A DNA stretch of 64,000 nucleotides, taken from contig NC_079902.1 of assembly GCF_024868665.1 (NCBI RefSeq), positions 19,591,907-19,655,906 on the forward strand, read 5' to 3'. Both the position numbers and the translations under genes were made by a program. Shown piece by piece: positions 1-11,520 of this stretch. Within the stretch, counting starts at the first letter, position 1; each line of letters begins with the position of its first letter. The notes under the pieces are model-generated. The model did no database searches and was not told the origin of the DNA. It worked only from the letters and a program-made list of their open reading frames with translations. This DNA is from Triplophysa rosa. Taxonomy: Eukaryota; Chordata; Actinopteri; Cypriniformes; Nemacheilidae.

Positions 1-1734
1 GTGCGTGTGCAATTGAATAATGCAGACATGTCTATTGAAGCCTCTTTCTCTGACAGAATCAGGCAGACGTTTACTCTGAAACGGCTGAAAAGCAACTGAT
101 GTGTAATGGAACGTTACCTGTCCTCTCTAGTAAAGGTTAAAAAGACTGGAAATAGGAAATATACAATATACACTCTAATCATAAACTTGAACCTTAAGAC
201 ATGCAGGTCATATGTGCCAGAAAAAACTTGGTGTTATTGTCACTTGTTTGCTGATGGCCGCATTGGGACAGGTTACAATCTGTGCACAACAAGGTCACAT
301 TCACAGTATAGTTTCCAACTGGTCAACGTTGACCACTGCAAGAAAAGAACTAAAAAAGGGAACATTTTAAAGGAGCTACTTCATAGTCTTCCTATGGGAT
401 ATGGGCCAGAAGATCCATAAAGACCTTCAGAACGCAAGAGGAGTACAGCAGAGCGCACATTGTGTACAATAGTTATGTATCCAGGGGCATGAATGCACTA
501 GAGTGGAAAGATCATGCAGAACGCTGTTTACCCTTGATTTGTTTGAATCAATAGCTCCAGTGCTTTGGTTTTTCTCACTGATGTGTAATTTGTTTCTGTT
601 TGGCAGCTCTTAAGCCCCTAAGATCCAACACAACTCCGCTTTGTAAAGAAAGGCAAATCCGGACTTTATAGGATTACTCGCACCCTCATAAAAGACGAAA
701 CTCAACTCTATCCTCAGAGAATATTTCATTTATAGGATTTAGGGTAATATGACCCCGGGATCCATCTGGAAATCTGATTACGTTAGGCAACTTATGACAT
801 GCATATTTTATAACATAAGACCAAGATAATTGATTCTGAATAATAGTTTTAATCATCATGGGGAATTGCAAACAGTCTGGGGAATACTACACATTGCAGT
901 GGTAAGCAATTAGTCAAGCTAAACAGCCATGAAAAGTGTGAAAAAACATTTGTGTAAGTTTGTCTTCCATTAAAAATAACGGAGCATCCTTAAAACAAGA
1001 TCAATTTTCTTGAGAAGCAACACTGCATATTAGATAATTAAAAGTTTTTGTTTTGAGAAAATGAAAGATATCTTGAATTAAGTGTTATTTCACATGCTAC
1101 TAGCTATATTTTATAACTTCAAACAAAATTCTGTGATGTTTGAAACTAGAAAAACTTTGCCAGTGGGGCAAGGAAAATAATTTTGCTTTATCTGTAAAAA
1201 CTCAAAGATGCTTTACTATAAATTTTCTGCTGTTTAGATTTGAAACACAGCAACTGTAGATTTTGCTCATGTTGAGTTAATCTACGAATAATTGATGTAT
1301 CATGACTTCTGACGATGTCATTATTTTGTTTAACAAACTTATTAAAGCTACATAAAATGTTTAAAACAATCATTCCATTCAAAGGTTTACATCTGAGTTT
1401 TAATGTACAATGTTGCCTCTTGAGCATCAGTTAGTATCTTTTGTAATAGAGATGAAATATGAATCTCAACATCATATTGCACAGTATGTAAACTATTGAA
1501 CTGGGTTATTATTGTAAATTAAATTAATATTCTCTGTTGGGGATTATATGTAAACATATCTTATGTGAAATAGCCTGTTCAGTGTAATACTGAATTAATA
1601 ACAAACATCAATTTTCATATTTCCTCTTATTTTTCTTAAATGATCAACATTTTTCACAGTCTACAGGGTGTATGTTAACCTACAACGAACTTTAGCTACT
1701 GTGTTGGTTTATTTATGGTGAGACAATGCAGAAA
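1..1734. other. non-coding, no recognised feature
   Basis: AT-rich sequence with only short chance reading frames that match no domain I know. No RNA gene or clear repeat end is visible. It is either unique intergenic or intronic sequence, or repeats too decayed to recognise. Confidence 0.5.
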
Positions 1735-1860
1735 ATAACTGGGGAAAGGAATAAAAAATGTCACAAGCCAGATCTGAACCCGCATCACACACACGAGCAC
1801 CAGGGGTCAACACGTCAGAGCATCTGTGCCCATCACAAGGGCACCCCTGAAAGGTAGGGA
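1735..1860 (-). mobile_element. probable tRNA-derived SINE fragment
   Basis: On the minus strand there is a B-box-like GGTTCAGATCTGGC, preceded by a stem-loop-rich 70-bp segment and followed by a T-rich, C-rich stretch, as in fish SINEs of the V-SINE type. The A box is poorly preserved and no flanking duplication was found. It could be chance similarity to a tRNA promoter. Confidence 0.35.
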
Positions 1861-2595
1861 ACACTATCACAAAGTATCTAGCAAAGATTACAGTCTGATT
1901 CCCCTGCACCCTGTTTCAAAGAGCACTCGTGTGTGACGGTATTAGAGCAACTACTGTAAACCCTGGAAATGCCTCTCTTCTTGCGTCTGTGTGCTGAGCT
2001 CTGGTAAAGGTATTGGCAGGCCTCTGACACTAGCAGGAAGATGACTGATTGGAGTGTATTGATCGTGTTGTAATGAAAGAAACCTTGTTCACTGTCACTA
2101 TGTGTCGGATATGTAACCTCTGCTGAGAACATTGTACCGGAATAAACATCACTATATAAAGACAGCCATAATGCTCTCAGCTCAGGAAACAAACAATGAA
2201 CTGTCTGTTGCCATGGGATAAAATGGTACTGTAGAATATAATGAAAGTGAGGACAAAAACACGCACATCAATCTCAAATGGGTGCTCGACCAAGAGAGTA
2301 AATCCAAGTAGTAACAAAAGTCAGCACACCAGAGCTCCAAAAATATCAAAAATACTTTATTATTTAAAAAACTTTCGCATGGCGCGTGACGTTTCGAGCC
2401 CACAAGCTCTTCATCAGAATGTAGAATATAATACAAATTTTCACTTTGCCTGTCAGCTGGTTAAAATATTTATTCACAATTAATTACAGTATTTGATATT
2501 TTTACGTTTACATGCTAATACGCTAGTTTTAAAGAAAAACAATTAACAGGTGTGTGCAATGATTAGGTTTGGCAGTTTTTACGAATGAATGACCA
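1861..2595. other. non-coding, possible repeat debris
   Basis: No gene. The stretch around 2335-2425, with a CATGGCGCGTGACG core and a GCTCTTCATCAG motif, resembles a dispersed fish repeat I have seen elsewhere, but I cannot name it or define its ends. Confidence 0.3.
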
Positions 2596-2790
2596 ACCAG
2601 ATCTCACGGGAATTCGTAACCAATTACGAGGTGGCATATTTGTATGAATTCATAATTTGTGAATCATACAAAAACGTACGATTAATAGAGAAAACTGAAG
2701 CCCCACCCCTAACCGTAACGTCACTGGAGCGAAAGCAAAGCGTACAAAAATGTACGAAGGAGATCGTACGAAATCATACAAATTAGCCAA
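2596..2790. repeat. GTACG-rich dispersed repeat, unclassified
   Basis: The segment is rich in TCGTACGA- and ATTCGTA-like words in both orientations. An inner block CCCCACCCCTAACCGTAACG separates two arms: ACGAGGTGGC... on the left and ...CGTACGAAATC on the right. This arrangement resembles a common cyprinid dispersed repeat with palindromic arms. No target duplication was resolved. Confidence 0.4.
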
Positions 2791-4704
2791 AATAAGCCAC
2801 ATCGTAAAATAGTAAAAATTTTGCCGTGACTTTGTGTTGGAATGACACATATAAAGTGCATTTACGCAATAGCGCTCAGCAATGCAAACGTACAATCGTT
2901 AATAATAAAACTTTTCACTTAAGGCTGATTCAAACTGATCACACAAACAATAACAAACACGTTTGTTGGATTAATGTGAATGAGAATTTAGAATGTCGGT
3001 GTTCGTTACCATTTGTTGGTAAGGAGAATTTACACGTGTAAGAGAAACGGTAACATTTCTTATTATTAGGGGTGTCCCCGACTAAGGATTTACATAGTCG
3101 AATCAGAATTGTCACGTCTTGCCTTTAGTCGACTGATAGTCGAATCAGACGTGTGTGTGTGTGCACGCGTGCGTGCATGTGGGGATGACACCAGGTGGTT
3201 AAGTGTACAGCGCAATGTGCAGCGTGCAACATTGATACACAAAAAAACAATCACACATTAATTTACAGAATTTGTTAAGAACAGAATATTCCTTTATAAT
3301 AAAAAATTTAAAAAAGAAATAAGCCAGAATCAAGTCACAATGTGCAAAATCAACGTATTTAGGCAAAATGTCTGAAATGCAGGGGAACATCATTTTCAAA
3401 ACACAAGCCACAAATAGTAAAATTAATGGACATTTTCCTTAAACATCACGTAACAATGCTGTGCCATATAATACTAGACCAGATCTTGCCTCAAAACTAT
3501 TTTTAAAACTACTCGATAATGAATTATTTTTTAAAACGGGAATACAGCACGTTCATTAACAATGCACTACCAATAAAGTTACTTTATTTACCACATGTAA
3601 AGGAGGAATGCAATAAAGCATCTTACCATTTAAACAGTCAAAAAGTCATATTAGGCATAAATAACCTAAACAAAAAAATATTTAGATAACAATAAATGAA
3701 TATTCCTTTCTCTGATATCTATCTTCTTTCTTTCAAATACATGTAAATTATTGTGTATTATCGCTATTATCAGGAGAACAATGTCAACCTTTCACAGAGT
3801 TTAGGGATCCTGAAACTGTAATATTTCTATGAATGACAGTGTTTCACTCATTGCTCTTTGGCAATGATTACATTTCTGAATACAAAAAAGTGAATGTGAT
3901 TCATAAATAAAAATGAACTCCTCAGTTCCAACCAGCTCCGATCAGTTTTTATAACTCACACAGAGCAAAGTAGAATGTCAATGTCAAACCGTTCAATTCA
4001 ATGTTAAATTGTTCTGTTTTCAAATTGAAATGGTATTTTTACAAATGAAAACTGCTAAATCTTTAACCATGTGCGTTTTAACCACCCTACTTGAGATATT
4101 CAAATGATATGTAAAAGATTGAAAGGAATTAATTATTTCTATCAGTATCTGAAAAGGTTAAGTGATTTTTCACCTTCTCTGAGATAGTTTCATTCGGTCG
4201 CCAAGGCCCTGGCACAAAGCTAAAGGTATTTCCGCTAATCAGTTGTTCTGTGACAATCCCCAAATCCTTTGAGGGTGAAATGAAGCGTTTCTAAATTCTG
4301 GTGTCATCCTTTGTGTTTGCCCTGGTGTTATACTCCAGAAATTCATAATTAGCAGATTCTTTCATTTTCTTGAACCTACACCAGACAAAGTGCTCAGATT
4401 TGCAAATGACCCACATCTTGTCCAGGCCTGGAATTCACTGGCAGCCGTAATAGCTTCTAATAGTGAGTAATATGAGCTGGAGAAATAATTTTTCTTCCCA
4501 TGAAAAGTTAAATGAGGCTTAATTAAAAAAGGCACAGGACAGCTCTGGCTTCCCATTCTCATTTAGTCAGGATTGCAGCCCGGTGTTGCAGTCCTCAGAT
4601 AATAGAGGCAATTTTCATCTATACAGTAATGTCGTTCTCGCTGCGGCAAAAAAGTGCACAGCGCAGCAAAGAAGGAAATCTTACAGAACAGACATAAAAC
4701 TGAA
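2791..4704. other. mostly unclassified sequence, with possible hAT-like fragment and short GT-rich tract
   Basis: Around 3068-3145 the repeated words TAGTCGA and AGTCGAATCAGA after GGGGTGTCCCCGACTA recall one end of a fish hAT-like MITE, but no matching opposite end was found. A GT/GC alternating tract follows at about 3150-3180. The rest is AT-rich with no gene visible. Confidence 0.35.
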
Positions 4705-4790
4705 CCATCCTGTTTTAATGTTATAATCACATCCTGTTTTAATGTTATAATTACATCCTGTTTTAATGTTATAATTACATCCTGTTTTAA
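4705..4790. repeat. 24-bp minisatellite, about 3.6 copies
   Basis: The unit is ACATCCTGTTTTAATGTTATAATT with one or two substitutions between copies. A minus-strand frame through the array reads as a repeated eight-residue peptide, which simply reflects the 24-bp period and is not evidence of a gene. Confidence 0.92.
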
Positions 4791-4938
4791 TTGCATGGAG
4801 GCATGAAACCTGTGAAATGAATTCTGCCAGAATACTGCCATCATGTATCTATTACAATCTGTTTATGAAAGCACATGAATTCTAGTCAATAAATATCATG
4901 TCATGAAATTAAATGTTCTTTGATCTTTTTAAATGAGC

Positions 4939-5223
4939 TTAAAGGGAGAGTTCACCCCAAAATAAAAATCATGTCTTCATTTACTCACCCTCGATAAATA
5001 AATTCCTACTATTGTTTGCTTTCCTACATTCTTCAAAATATCTTTTGTGAACAAAGACATTTAGAAAGCAAATTTTCCCTAATATGGTAGTCAATGGCGG
5101 CCAAGAACTGTTTTCTGTTTTTTGGTGTTCATCAGAACAAAGAAATTTAGACAGATTTTCGAACAACTTTTGGGTGAATAAATGGAGAGAAAATTTTCAT
5201 TTTTGGGTGAACTGTTCTTTTAA
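4939..5223. mobile_element. Angel-like TTAA-flanked MITE
   Basis: This 285-bp segment is bounded by TTAA on both sides (4939-4942, 5220-5223). It has near-complementary ends: TTAAAGGGAGAGTTCACC on the left and TTTTGGGTGAACTGTTCTTT on the right. Inside are the words TTTACTCACCCTC and TCATCAGAACAAAGAAAT, characteristic of a very abundant fold-back MITE of cyprinid fish. It has no coding capacity and must be moved by a transposase supplied in trans. The name Angel is from memory; the structure is read directly. Confidence 0.8.
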
Positions 5224-5820
5224 AGTACTATAGAAACATACAGGAACTTTCAGAATGCAAAACTTCCTTTAAAGTCCAATAAAAATATTTAATATATAAC
5301 CCCCATGAATTACTGTCATCAGCAAATCTGGATGAAACATACAGAATGCATCTTGAATAACATAAAGAAAATGTATAAAGATGGATGATCTGCATCTCAC
5401 TTCAGTACTTGGTTGCACAGATAGAGCCGGTGGGACTTTGATGAATGGCACCAAAACACCACCGACCTAGATGCTTATTTTGGTTCAGCCGTGCTGATTC
5501 ACAACACCACACACAAAAGATTGAGTGAAGCACCCCAGGGCATCTGCGTTCGAGGACTTAGCAAGAGTGTAATGCATTACTGCACACCGTGCATGCTCGG
5601 CACAGCTCGCTTTACATTAGATGAATATTTACATTGTTATGCTAAACTTAAAAAGAATTCTGTGTACATACTGTATGAAATAATACACTTAAAATATTTA
5701 AATATTATATATGCATGAAAGCTGGCCATCATGTGTAGAAATAATGTTTTAGTATTTACGTCTTGTTTTCAACAGAAATATCTCCCCCCGCAAGTTGTTC
5801 CAAACTTGTATACATTTCTT
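5224..5820. other. non-coding gap between two mobile elements
   Basis: No gene or recognised repeat. Short open frames here lack any domain signature. Confidence 0.5.
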
Positions 5821-6867
5821 TATATCGGGCGGAATCCTCGTATCTCCAAAACCATTATTTTTCAGGAAGTAAAAAAAAACTGCATATTTTTTGAGTTATT
5901 AAACATTGTATCGTTAAAGTTGGTATTATACCTTATATTGCTATCATATACTGTTGTGTACCAACATTAACACAACATTTCCCCAAAACCATGTTTAATC
6001 GGAGATACAAGGTTTATAACTTGGGAGCAGGGAGATACGAGATTACGCTGTCATTGATAAGAACGGTACGGACACAGACGTCGCTGCTGCCAGCAGTGTT
6101 CATCAAAGTCTGCGGTCGCGTTGAGCCTTTTGACAAGAGACGAGGCTTTAAGAGCTAATGAAAGCTAATGATTGTGGTTACATACATCTTCCTAAACTCT
6201 ATTTTAAACGTTAGAGCTATGAGTGATGCAATACCAAAATAAAACGTTAAACAGGCTGTCTAATATAGGCGGAAATTAATCTGCACGCAAATAAAGTCGG
6301 CGGTCGCGTTGAGCCTCTTGACAAGAGAAAAGTCTTAAATTGTTAACCAAAGCTAACGACTGTGGTCTTCCTAAACTCTATTTTAAAGGTTTAAGAACTA
6401 TAAGTGATGTAATACAAAAAACGATGAGCTGACTAAGCTGTCTAATAGGCGGAAATTAGCCGAATCTGCTCGCAAACTTACCTTCGTGGCTCACGGGCTT
6501 CCTTCTGCACCGAAGCATTACAGCTATCGATTTTTAACAAAACAGACCTACTCAAATGTACCTAACTATTTTCACTCGTTATTGTCTAAAAAACTTTCAA
6601 TCAGGAGACGTAATGCCGAGAAGCTCCCGCGGAGTGAAGAAGAGGTGGAGTGAAGAAGAGGTGGAGTTACGAGACTTCTCAGACAGTTGAAGTGTCCAAT
6701 GGAGTTAAGAGATTTGCTCTCAAGCTATTTTCAACACTTTAGATTGGTTAATAATTTGTAAAAATAACAGACCCACATGGGGACTGACCAATAGCATCGA
6801 TTTGTGAAAAAATATGAAATTGACCAAATTTGGACATAGGAGGTTTCCGCCCGACAGCGACGATATA
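5821..6867. mobile_element. TIR element family, copy A (1,047 bp, non-autonomous)
   Basis: The ends are inverted copies. The left end reads TATATCGGGCGGAATCCTC, and the reverse complement of the right end reads TATATCGTCGCTGTCGGGCGG. The left end has lost nine bases (GTCGCTGTC) present in copy B. The interior aligns with copy B (22909-23773) over most of its length with few differences, apart from an internal 188-bp tandem duplication and a 16-bp tandem duplication at 6635-6666. TA lies at both edges, compatible with a TA target. No transposase frame is present and I cannot name the family. Confidence 0.85.
6112..6484. repeat. 188-bp tandem duplication inside copy A
   Basis: Unit 1 (6112-6299) and unit 2 (6300 to about 6484) both begin GCGGTCGCGTTGAGCC. 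They share ACAAGAG, CTTCCTAAACTCTATTTTAA, a GTGATG block and GGCGGAAATTA. They differ at many positions, clearly more than copy A differs from copy B elsewhere. Copy B keeps only one unit. Confidence 0.85.
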
Positions 6868-6912
6868 CATGTTAGCAACTGACATTTCTGGTACATCACT
6901 GACTACCACTTT

Positions 6913-7066
6913 CCTGTAGCTCAGTGCTTAGAACGTGGCGCTAGCAACGCCAAGGTCATGTGTTCGATCCCAGTGGAGTGCACATAGTCAGAAACAAATG
7001 TATAATACAATGCAATGTAAGTCGCTTTGGCTAAAAGCATCTGCCAAATGCGTAAATGTAAATGTA
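6913..7066 (+). mobile_element. tRNA-derived SINE with UnaL2-type tail
   Basis: The element starts CCTGTAGCTCAGTGCTTAGA, which holds a tRNA A box, and has the B box GTTCGATCCC at 6962-6971. A unique body follows, then the tail GTCGCTTTGGCTAAAAGC and TAAATGTAAATGTA. The hairpin recognised by UnaL2-type reverse transcriptases normally has a GGATA loop; here the loop is GGCTA. It is nearly identical in plan to the copy at 18592 and lies 45 bp downstream of the TIR element. It is a retroposed SINE, not a functional tRNA gene. Confidence 0.85.
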
Positions 7067-7109
7067 CCATAGTAGGAAAATTTCAATGATAAATGGTAAT
7101 GGTAACTAC

Positions 7110-7267
7110 TATGTTAGTCAATGATGTCCCAGAAATTTCAGTTGCTAACATTTTTCCAAATCTTTCTTTGTGTTCATCAGAACAAAGACATTTATACAGA
7201 CTAGGAACAACTTGAGGGTGATTAAATGATGACAGTATTTTAATTTTTGGGTGGAGTATCCCTTTAA
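7110..7267. mobile_element. Angel-like MITE, right half only
   Basis: From ACTATGTTAGTCAATGATG through TTCATCAGAACAAAGACAT to TTTTTGGGTGGAGTATCCC followed by TTAA (7264-7267), this matches the right half of the MITE family seen intact at 4939. The left half is absent or decayed. Confidence 0.6.
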
Positions 7268-8180
7268 ATCAAGATAAATTTACTCAAGAAGCCATGCTGC
7301 ATAAGATATTATAATTTGTTTACTGAGAAAATAACTTGAATCAAGTTAATTCTTCCAACCCCTCTGGCAATCTTTTGTTTTGTTTATTTGTTTGTACACT
7401 TACAACAAGAATAAACAATTTGCCGATGGGGTGAGAAAAATAAACTTAATTTAAATATATTCGCTTATTTTCATGCACTAATTTTCTTCTCAAGTAAATT
7501 CATCTTGTTTAAATGTTTATATAATTTTACAGAAAAAAACAAGAAAAAAATGTTTGTGTAATGTTAGATCACTCCCAACCCAGCTTAATATACAGAGACA
7601 AAAAATATATTTTGTAGGTTGTTTCCATCAGTGAACCCTGTGGTGCTACCAAAATAGCTCTACTATTGTAATTCTGACTGGTAACAATGACTCAAAAATA
7701 AGACCTTCAGTTTGAAGAAAAGTACCTTTTTTACAGTGTAGATGAATACAGACAAAGGAAAACAAAGCCTGGGTAACAGAAGGTGATGACAAGTTGATAT
7801 TGTACATTCAAACAAGGTAGCCGGCAAACATGCACACGAATCCCTCCTGAGATATGAGGAACGTTGATGTGCCCATTCAATATTGATGAAGTGCATCGGA
7901 AACGGAATCGTTTGGGTGTGTGAAACTGAAACATCTGTTTCTGACTGTAGTGACTACAGGGATGAGACTGGAGAACGGCTAGAAGATATTAAACAGTGAC
8001 GTTTTAAAATCCGATGACAGACGGAGGGAACAGTTGGGCTTGTTTATGGAGAAGCAACATATATCACACCTTCAGGCTGCTGTTTAAATGCCGCTTAAAG
8101 AGGAATATACATACGGTGGTTCAATATTCCCACTTCTCCTAGGGAAATTGAAACAGGGAGGAAAGAATTATGGCTGTTCC
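7268..8180. other. non-coding, no recognised feature
   Basis: AT-rich sequence with no domain-bearing frame. The overlapping minus-strand frames near 7660-7930 are short and featureless. Confidence 0.5.
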
Positions 8181-8312
8181 ATTTACATTACATTTTTACA
8201 CATTTGGCAGACACTCTTATCCAAGGCAACTTACATTGCATTATACCATACATTGTATCTGAGTATGAACCCATGACCTTGCCGTTGCTAGCGCCATGCT
8301 CTTACCACTGAA
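8181..8312 (-). mobile_element. tRNA-derived SINE, antisense copy
   Basis: On the minus strand this reads TGGTAAGAGCATGGCGCTAG, then a B-box-like GGGTTCATACTC, then TGCAATGTAAGTTGCCTTGG and ATAAGAGTGTCTGCC, ending in the TGTAA-type tail. The GGATA loop is intact, although the stem has two changes. The 5' tRNA head is partly truncated. Confidence 0.8.
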
Positions 8313-8447
8313 ATGAACAGAAAGACAGTGAAGAGAGAGGCAAGTGATAAAAAAGAGCAGTTCTTTAGAGATCAGATTCATCCATGAATGTGATTTATCT
8401 TTTATTTATATAAGGGGGCACCAGTGATGATATTGGAAATTTGCACA

Positions 8448-8455
<8 letters not shown>

Positions 8456-8492
<37 letters not shown>
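8456..8492. repeat. (AT)n microsatellite, about 18 units
   Basis: Uninterrupted alternating AT, expected to be length-polymorphic. Confidence 0.95.
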
Positions 8493-8495
<3 letters not shown>

Positions 8496-11299
8496 GCATT
8501 CCAATTAATATAAATCAAACTGCAGTTGGTTTGTTTTGATTTAAGCTATAATAACTCAAATATGTGTATGTTTTTTAATTATAAATACAAAATGAATATG
8601 CATAGTACACAGACAAAGAATATATAAAGAATTATCCTAATATGATTATCTTAATATCATTTTTTTTTAATTTTTTTGCAAATCTGACCTTGACATCCAG
8701 GGATCACCACAAACAGCTTTATAACTAATATAAATCATTTTTGGCTAATTCACATTTTTTATGTCTTTTATGAGTTAAATTATGATACTGTATTTTATCC
8801 ATCTATCTATTTGAAATAAATGATCTGCAGAGGTTGATCCTTTTACTTCTCAACTCTTGGATCACACATCTGAGGTGACCTCTGGATTCATCTTTAGCTC
8901 AGGTGTCATCTTTTTTATAATTTGCTATCCATGTACAAAAACACCTGCAATCTCTCTTAATTGATTCGTTCTTTTCATTTCATTTTGTAACCTTTGTAAC
9001 TAGACATCCGAACAAGATGACATCTGTTACATCACCTTATTCCAACCTACAGAATAAGATGAACCTCCTGCTTTATATATAGAGTATATTAGAGGAAGAT
9101 AAATGCCCACGCAATGTACTGCAAGTTATCATTCTCTCAGTTAATATATGGAACACAATAAAGGAAATCTAAAAGTTGTAAGCGTGTGCACTAATATGAA
9201 AACACATCGCCAGTCTAAATTCAATGTCAAAGCAATAAAGATTTGGATTAATTTATCAAAATGTCCTTCTTATCACAGCTGTAAGCTGAAACTATATTTT
9301 TTCTTTAAACAGTGCACTAAAGGTTCCTGTAATGTTGTATTTCTTGCACAACTTTTTTTTACCTGGTAATAAACTCTCTGAAATCTATTTCTAGAATGCT
9401 TCATACCTAAGCAATGTATCTACCTTATCTTTCAAATATAAATACGTTGTCAAATCATTGAAAATTAAATAAGACAAGAATGTGAACTATGGCAGTTGTT
9501 TTGTTTCAGTAATGACATATGTTAAATTATATGTCAGTCCAGGTAAGTATTCTCACTTGGTGGTAGATAAACGCTCGCAAACAAAAATAGCGCTTCAAAG
9601 ATGATGTAACCAAAGCAACAGCAGGCTGCTTGCAAGCTTACCTTAAAAAACTGAAAGATAAAGTATTAACAAAATGAATATTATACTGTTATATAATAAT
9701 CATAACGAATATTATTTATATGTTAATTTAAATATATTTGGGATCACTTGAAATGTTTCTCATGATCTTAAAAAGTTAATCCAAAAACGTATGCTTGAAG
9801 TGTTTGAAATTAGTTTTGTATAGAAAAACATTTGTGCCAACACATTCATTTCTTTATATTAAAAAACAGGGCTTGATTGGTAATCGGGCATATCAGGCCG
9901 ATGCGCTGTGGGCCGGAATGCGAATGAATGAAGGGGGGCCCTCGTCATGTAATCGCTGACAAAACGCAATCGTGAAGGATCCCAGAACGCAAATGTGCAC
10001 AGACGGAACCGATGGGCCGCTTTTTTGAACACTCAAGTAAAACGCCTCTCAGGGTGATTCATTGATAAAAAAATATATAACAGTTTGATATTTATCCATT
10101 ATCTATATCTTTCCGTTTATTTGGACAGTTTCATTTGTGGTCAATTGTCCATTGTTTGGACGAGTTTAACATTATTGTACAATGTGGAAAAATTATAGAA
10201 TGTGGAAGTCTTTCCAAACTTTTCATTGTTAGTATATCAATAACAAAAATGTCACAGTTAACTTAACCAGGCCACCAGAAGACAAGAAATAACCCCCAAC
10301 AGAAATAAAAGGTCCTTAAATATTTGGATAAATTGTAATTGAAAATCCTTGTAAAAATCCCACACTGAACAAGACATTTCCTTGTTTTCAGATGGGCTGC
10401 TAATGAAACCATTTTCTACACAACGCAACATTTCAAACTGTTGCCAGAACACAAAACTTAATTGTTCCACTTGTGTGATTTCTAACTAAAGAGGAAAGAA
10501 AGTCAAACCCAGTTAGAGGAGAACAAGGTTATTGACAATGTTCTTCATGGCAGTCCACAATCTGCTGGCATTTCTCGGGGACATCTGTTTTAGACAGAGT
10601 AAATGAAACATTATTATGCATGGTAGAAACAATCACGTTCCATTTGCTACTGATTGGGTCGGTGGACCTCGGACAGATTGCAGTCTGAGATTGGAAAAAG
10701 GATGTGTTGGTGTGTACACCAAGAGAGAACCAAACGTTGCGGGTCAAAGCGTGGACCTCCTCAAGGAGAGGCAAATAGATTTTGGGCCTTGAACTATTTA
10801 AATCTGAACCGGTCGTGGCACGTCTATTCTACGGAGGGATAGAAACTGTCTGAGATATTCATATAAATCATTGTCATTTGGCACGACAAGTGAGTCTCCA
10901 TCTCTGGCACTTACAAATAACAAACCATCATTACATTAATTCACTGACCTCATCAGCTGCCAGCCAAGAGATGACCCCATTGGCGCTCCCGAAACCAGCT
11001 CATATCCTAAATCCCTGTTTGGATACGTTAATGAGTATAACCGATGACTGGCAGCCATTTAATAGATTGGAGACAACACAGGGCATCATATGCAGTCAAT
11101 TTAGCCGGCAGTCATTCTTGAAGATGTTGTCATGGTGACAATCATACTCTCTAATACAATGTAATCACGATTCATTACCAAGGATTTTAAAATGACCAGG
11201 TCCTCTTACAGAAAATATCCTTTTTATATTATGAGAATGTTTCAAAACTATATCATGGAAACAGTTACGATGAGAGATTTATGAACTGGACCCGTCACA
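8493..11299. other. mostly unclassified non-coding sequence
   Basis: No gene. A GC-rich island at about 9869-10030 (CGGGCATATCAGGCC, GGGGGGCCCTCG) in AT-rich surroundings looks like part of a decayed fish repeat, but its ends were not found. The rest shows no repeat or RNA structure that I can support. Confidence 0.4.
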
Positions 11300-11520
11300 A
11301 CTTCGAGCTTTCATCATTTACTCATTCATTCCATAATTTTGAGAAATGTCTTAGGGGTGTATTTCCATTGAATGGAAGTCAATGGGGGCCAATGTTGTTT
11401 GGTTACCAACAGTCTTCAAAATATCTTCTTTTGTGTTCTGCAGAATAAAGTCATACAGATTTGGAATGACACGAGAGTGAGTAAATGATGAAAGAATTTT
11501 CATTTGACCTTGCTTAAATT
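11300..11520. mobile_element. decayed Angel-related MITE
   Basis: Contains CATCATTTACTCATTCATTC, GGAAGTCAATGGGGGCCAAT, AAATATCTTCTTTTGTGTTC and GAGTGAGTAAATGATG in the family order, with degraded ends. It is non-coding and belongs to the same broad family as 25947 and 59290. Confidence 0.6.

Noticed and set aside
2335..2425. retroelement end with a TCATCAG motif
   Set aside because: Resembles a fish repeat from memory, but no boundaries, tail or partner end could be shown.
4705..4790. CRISPR-like array
   Set aside because: Units are directly adjacent without spacers, in a eukaryotic context; it is a minisatellite.
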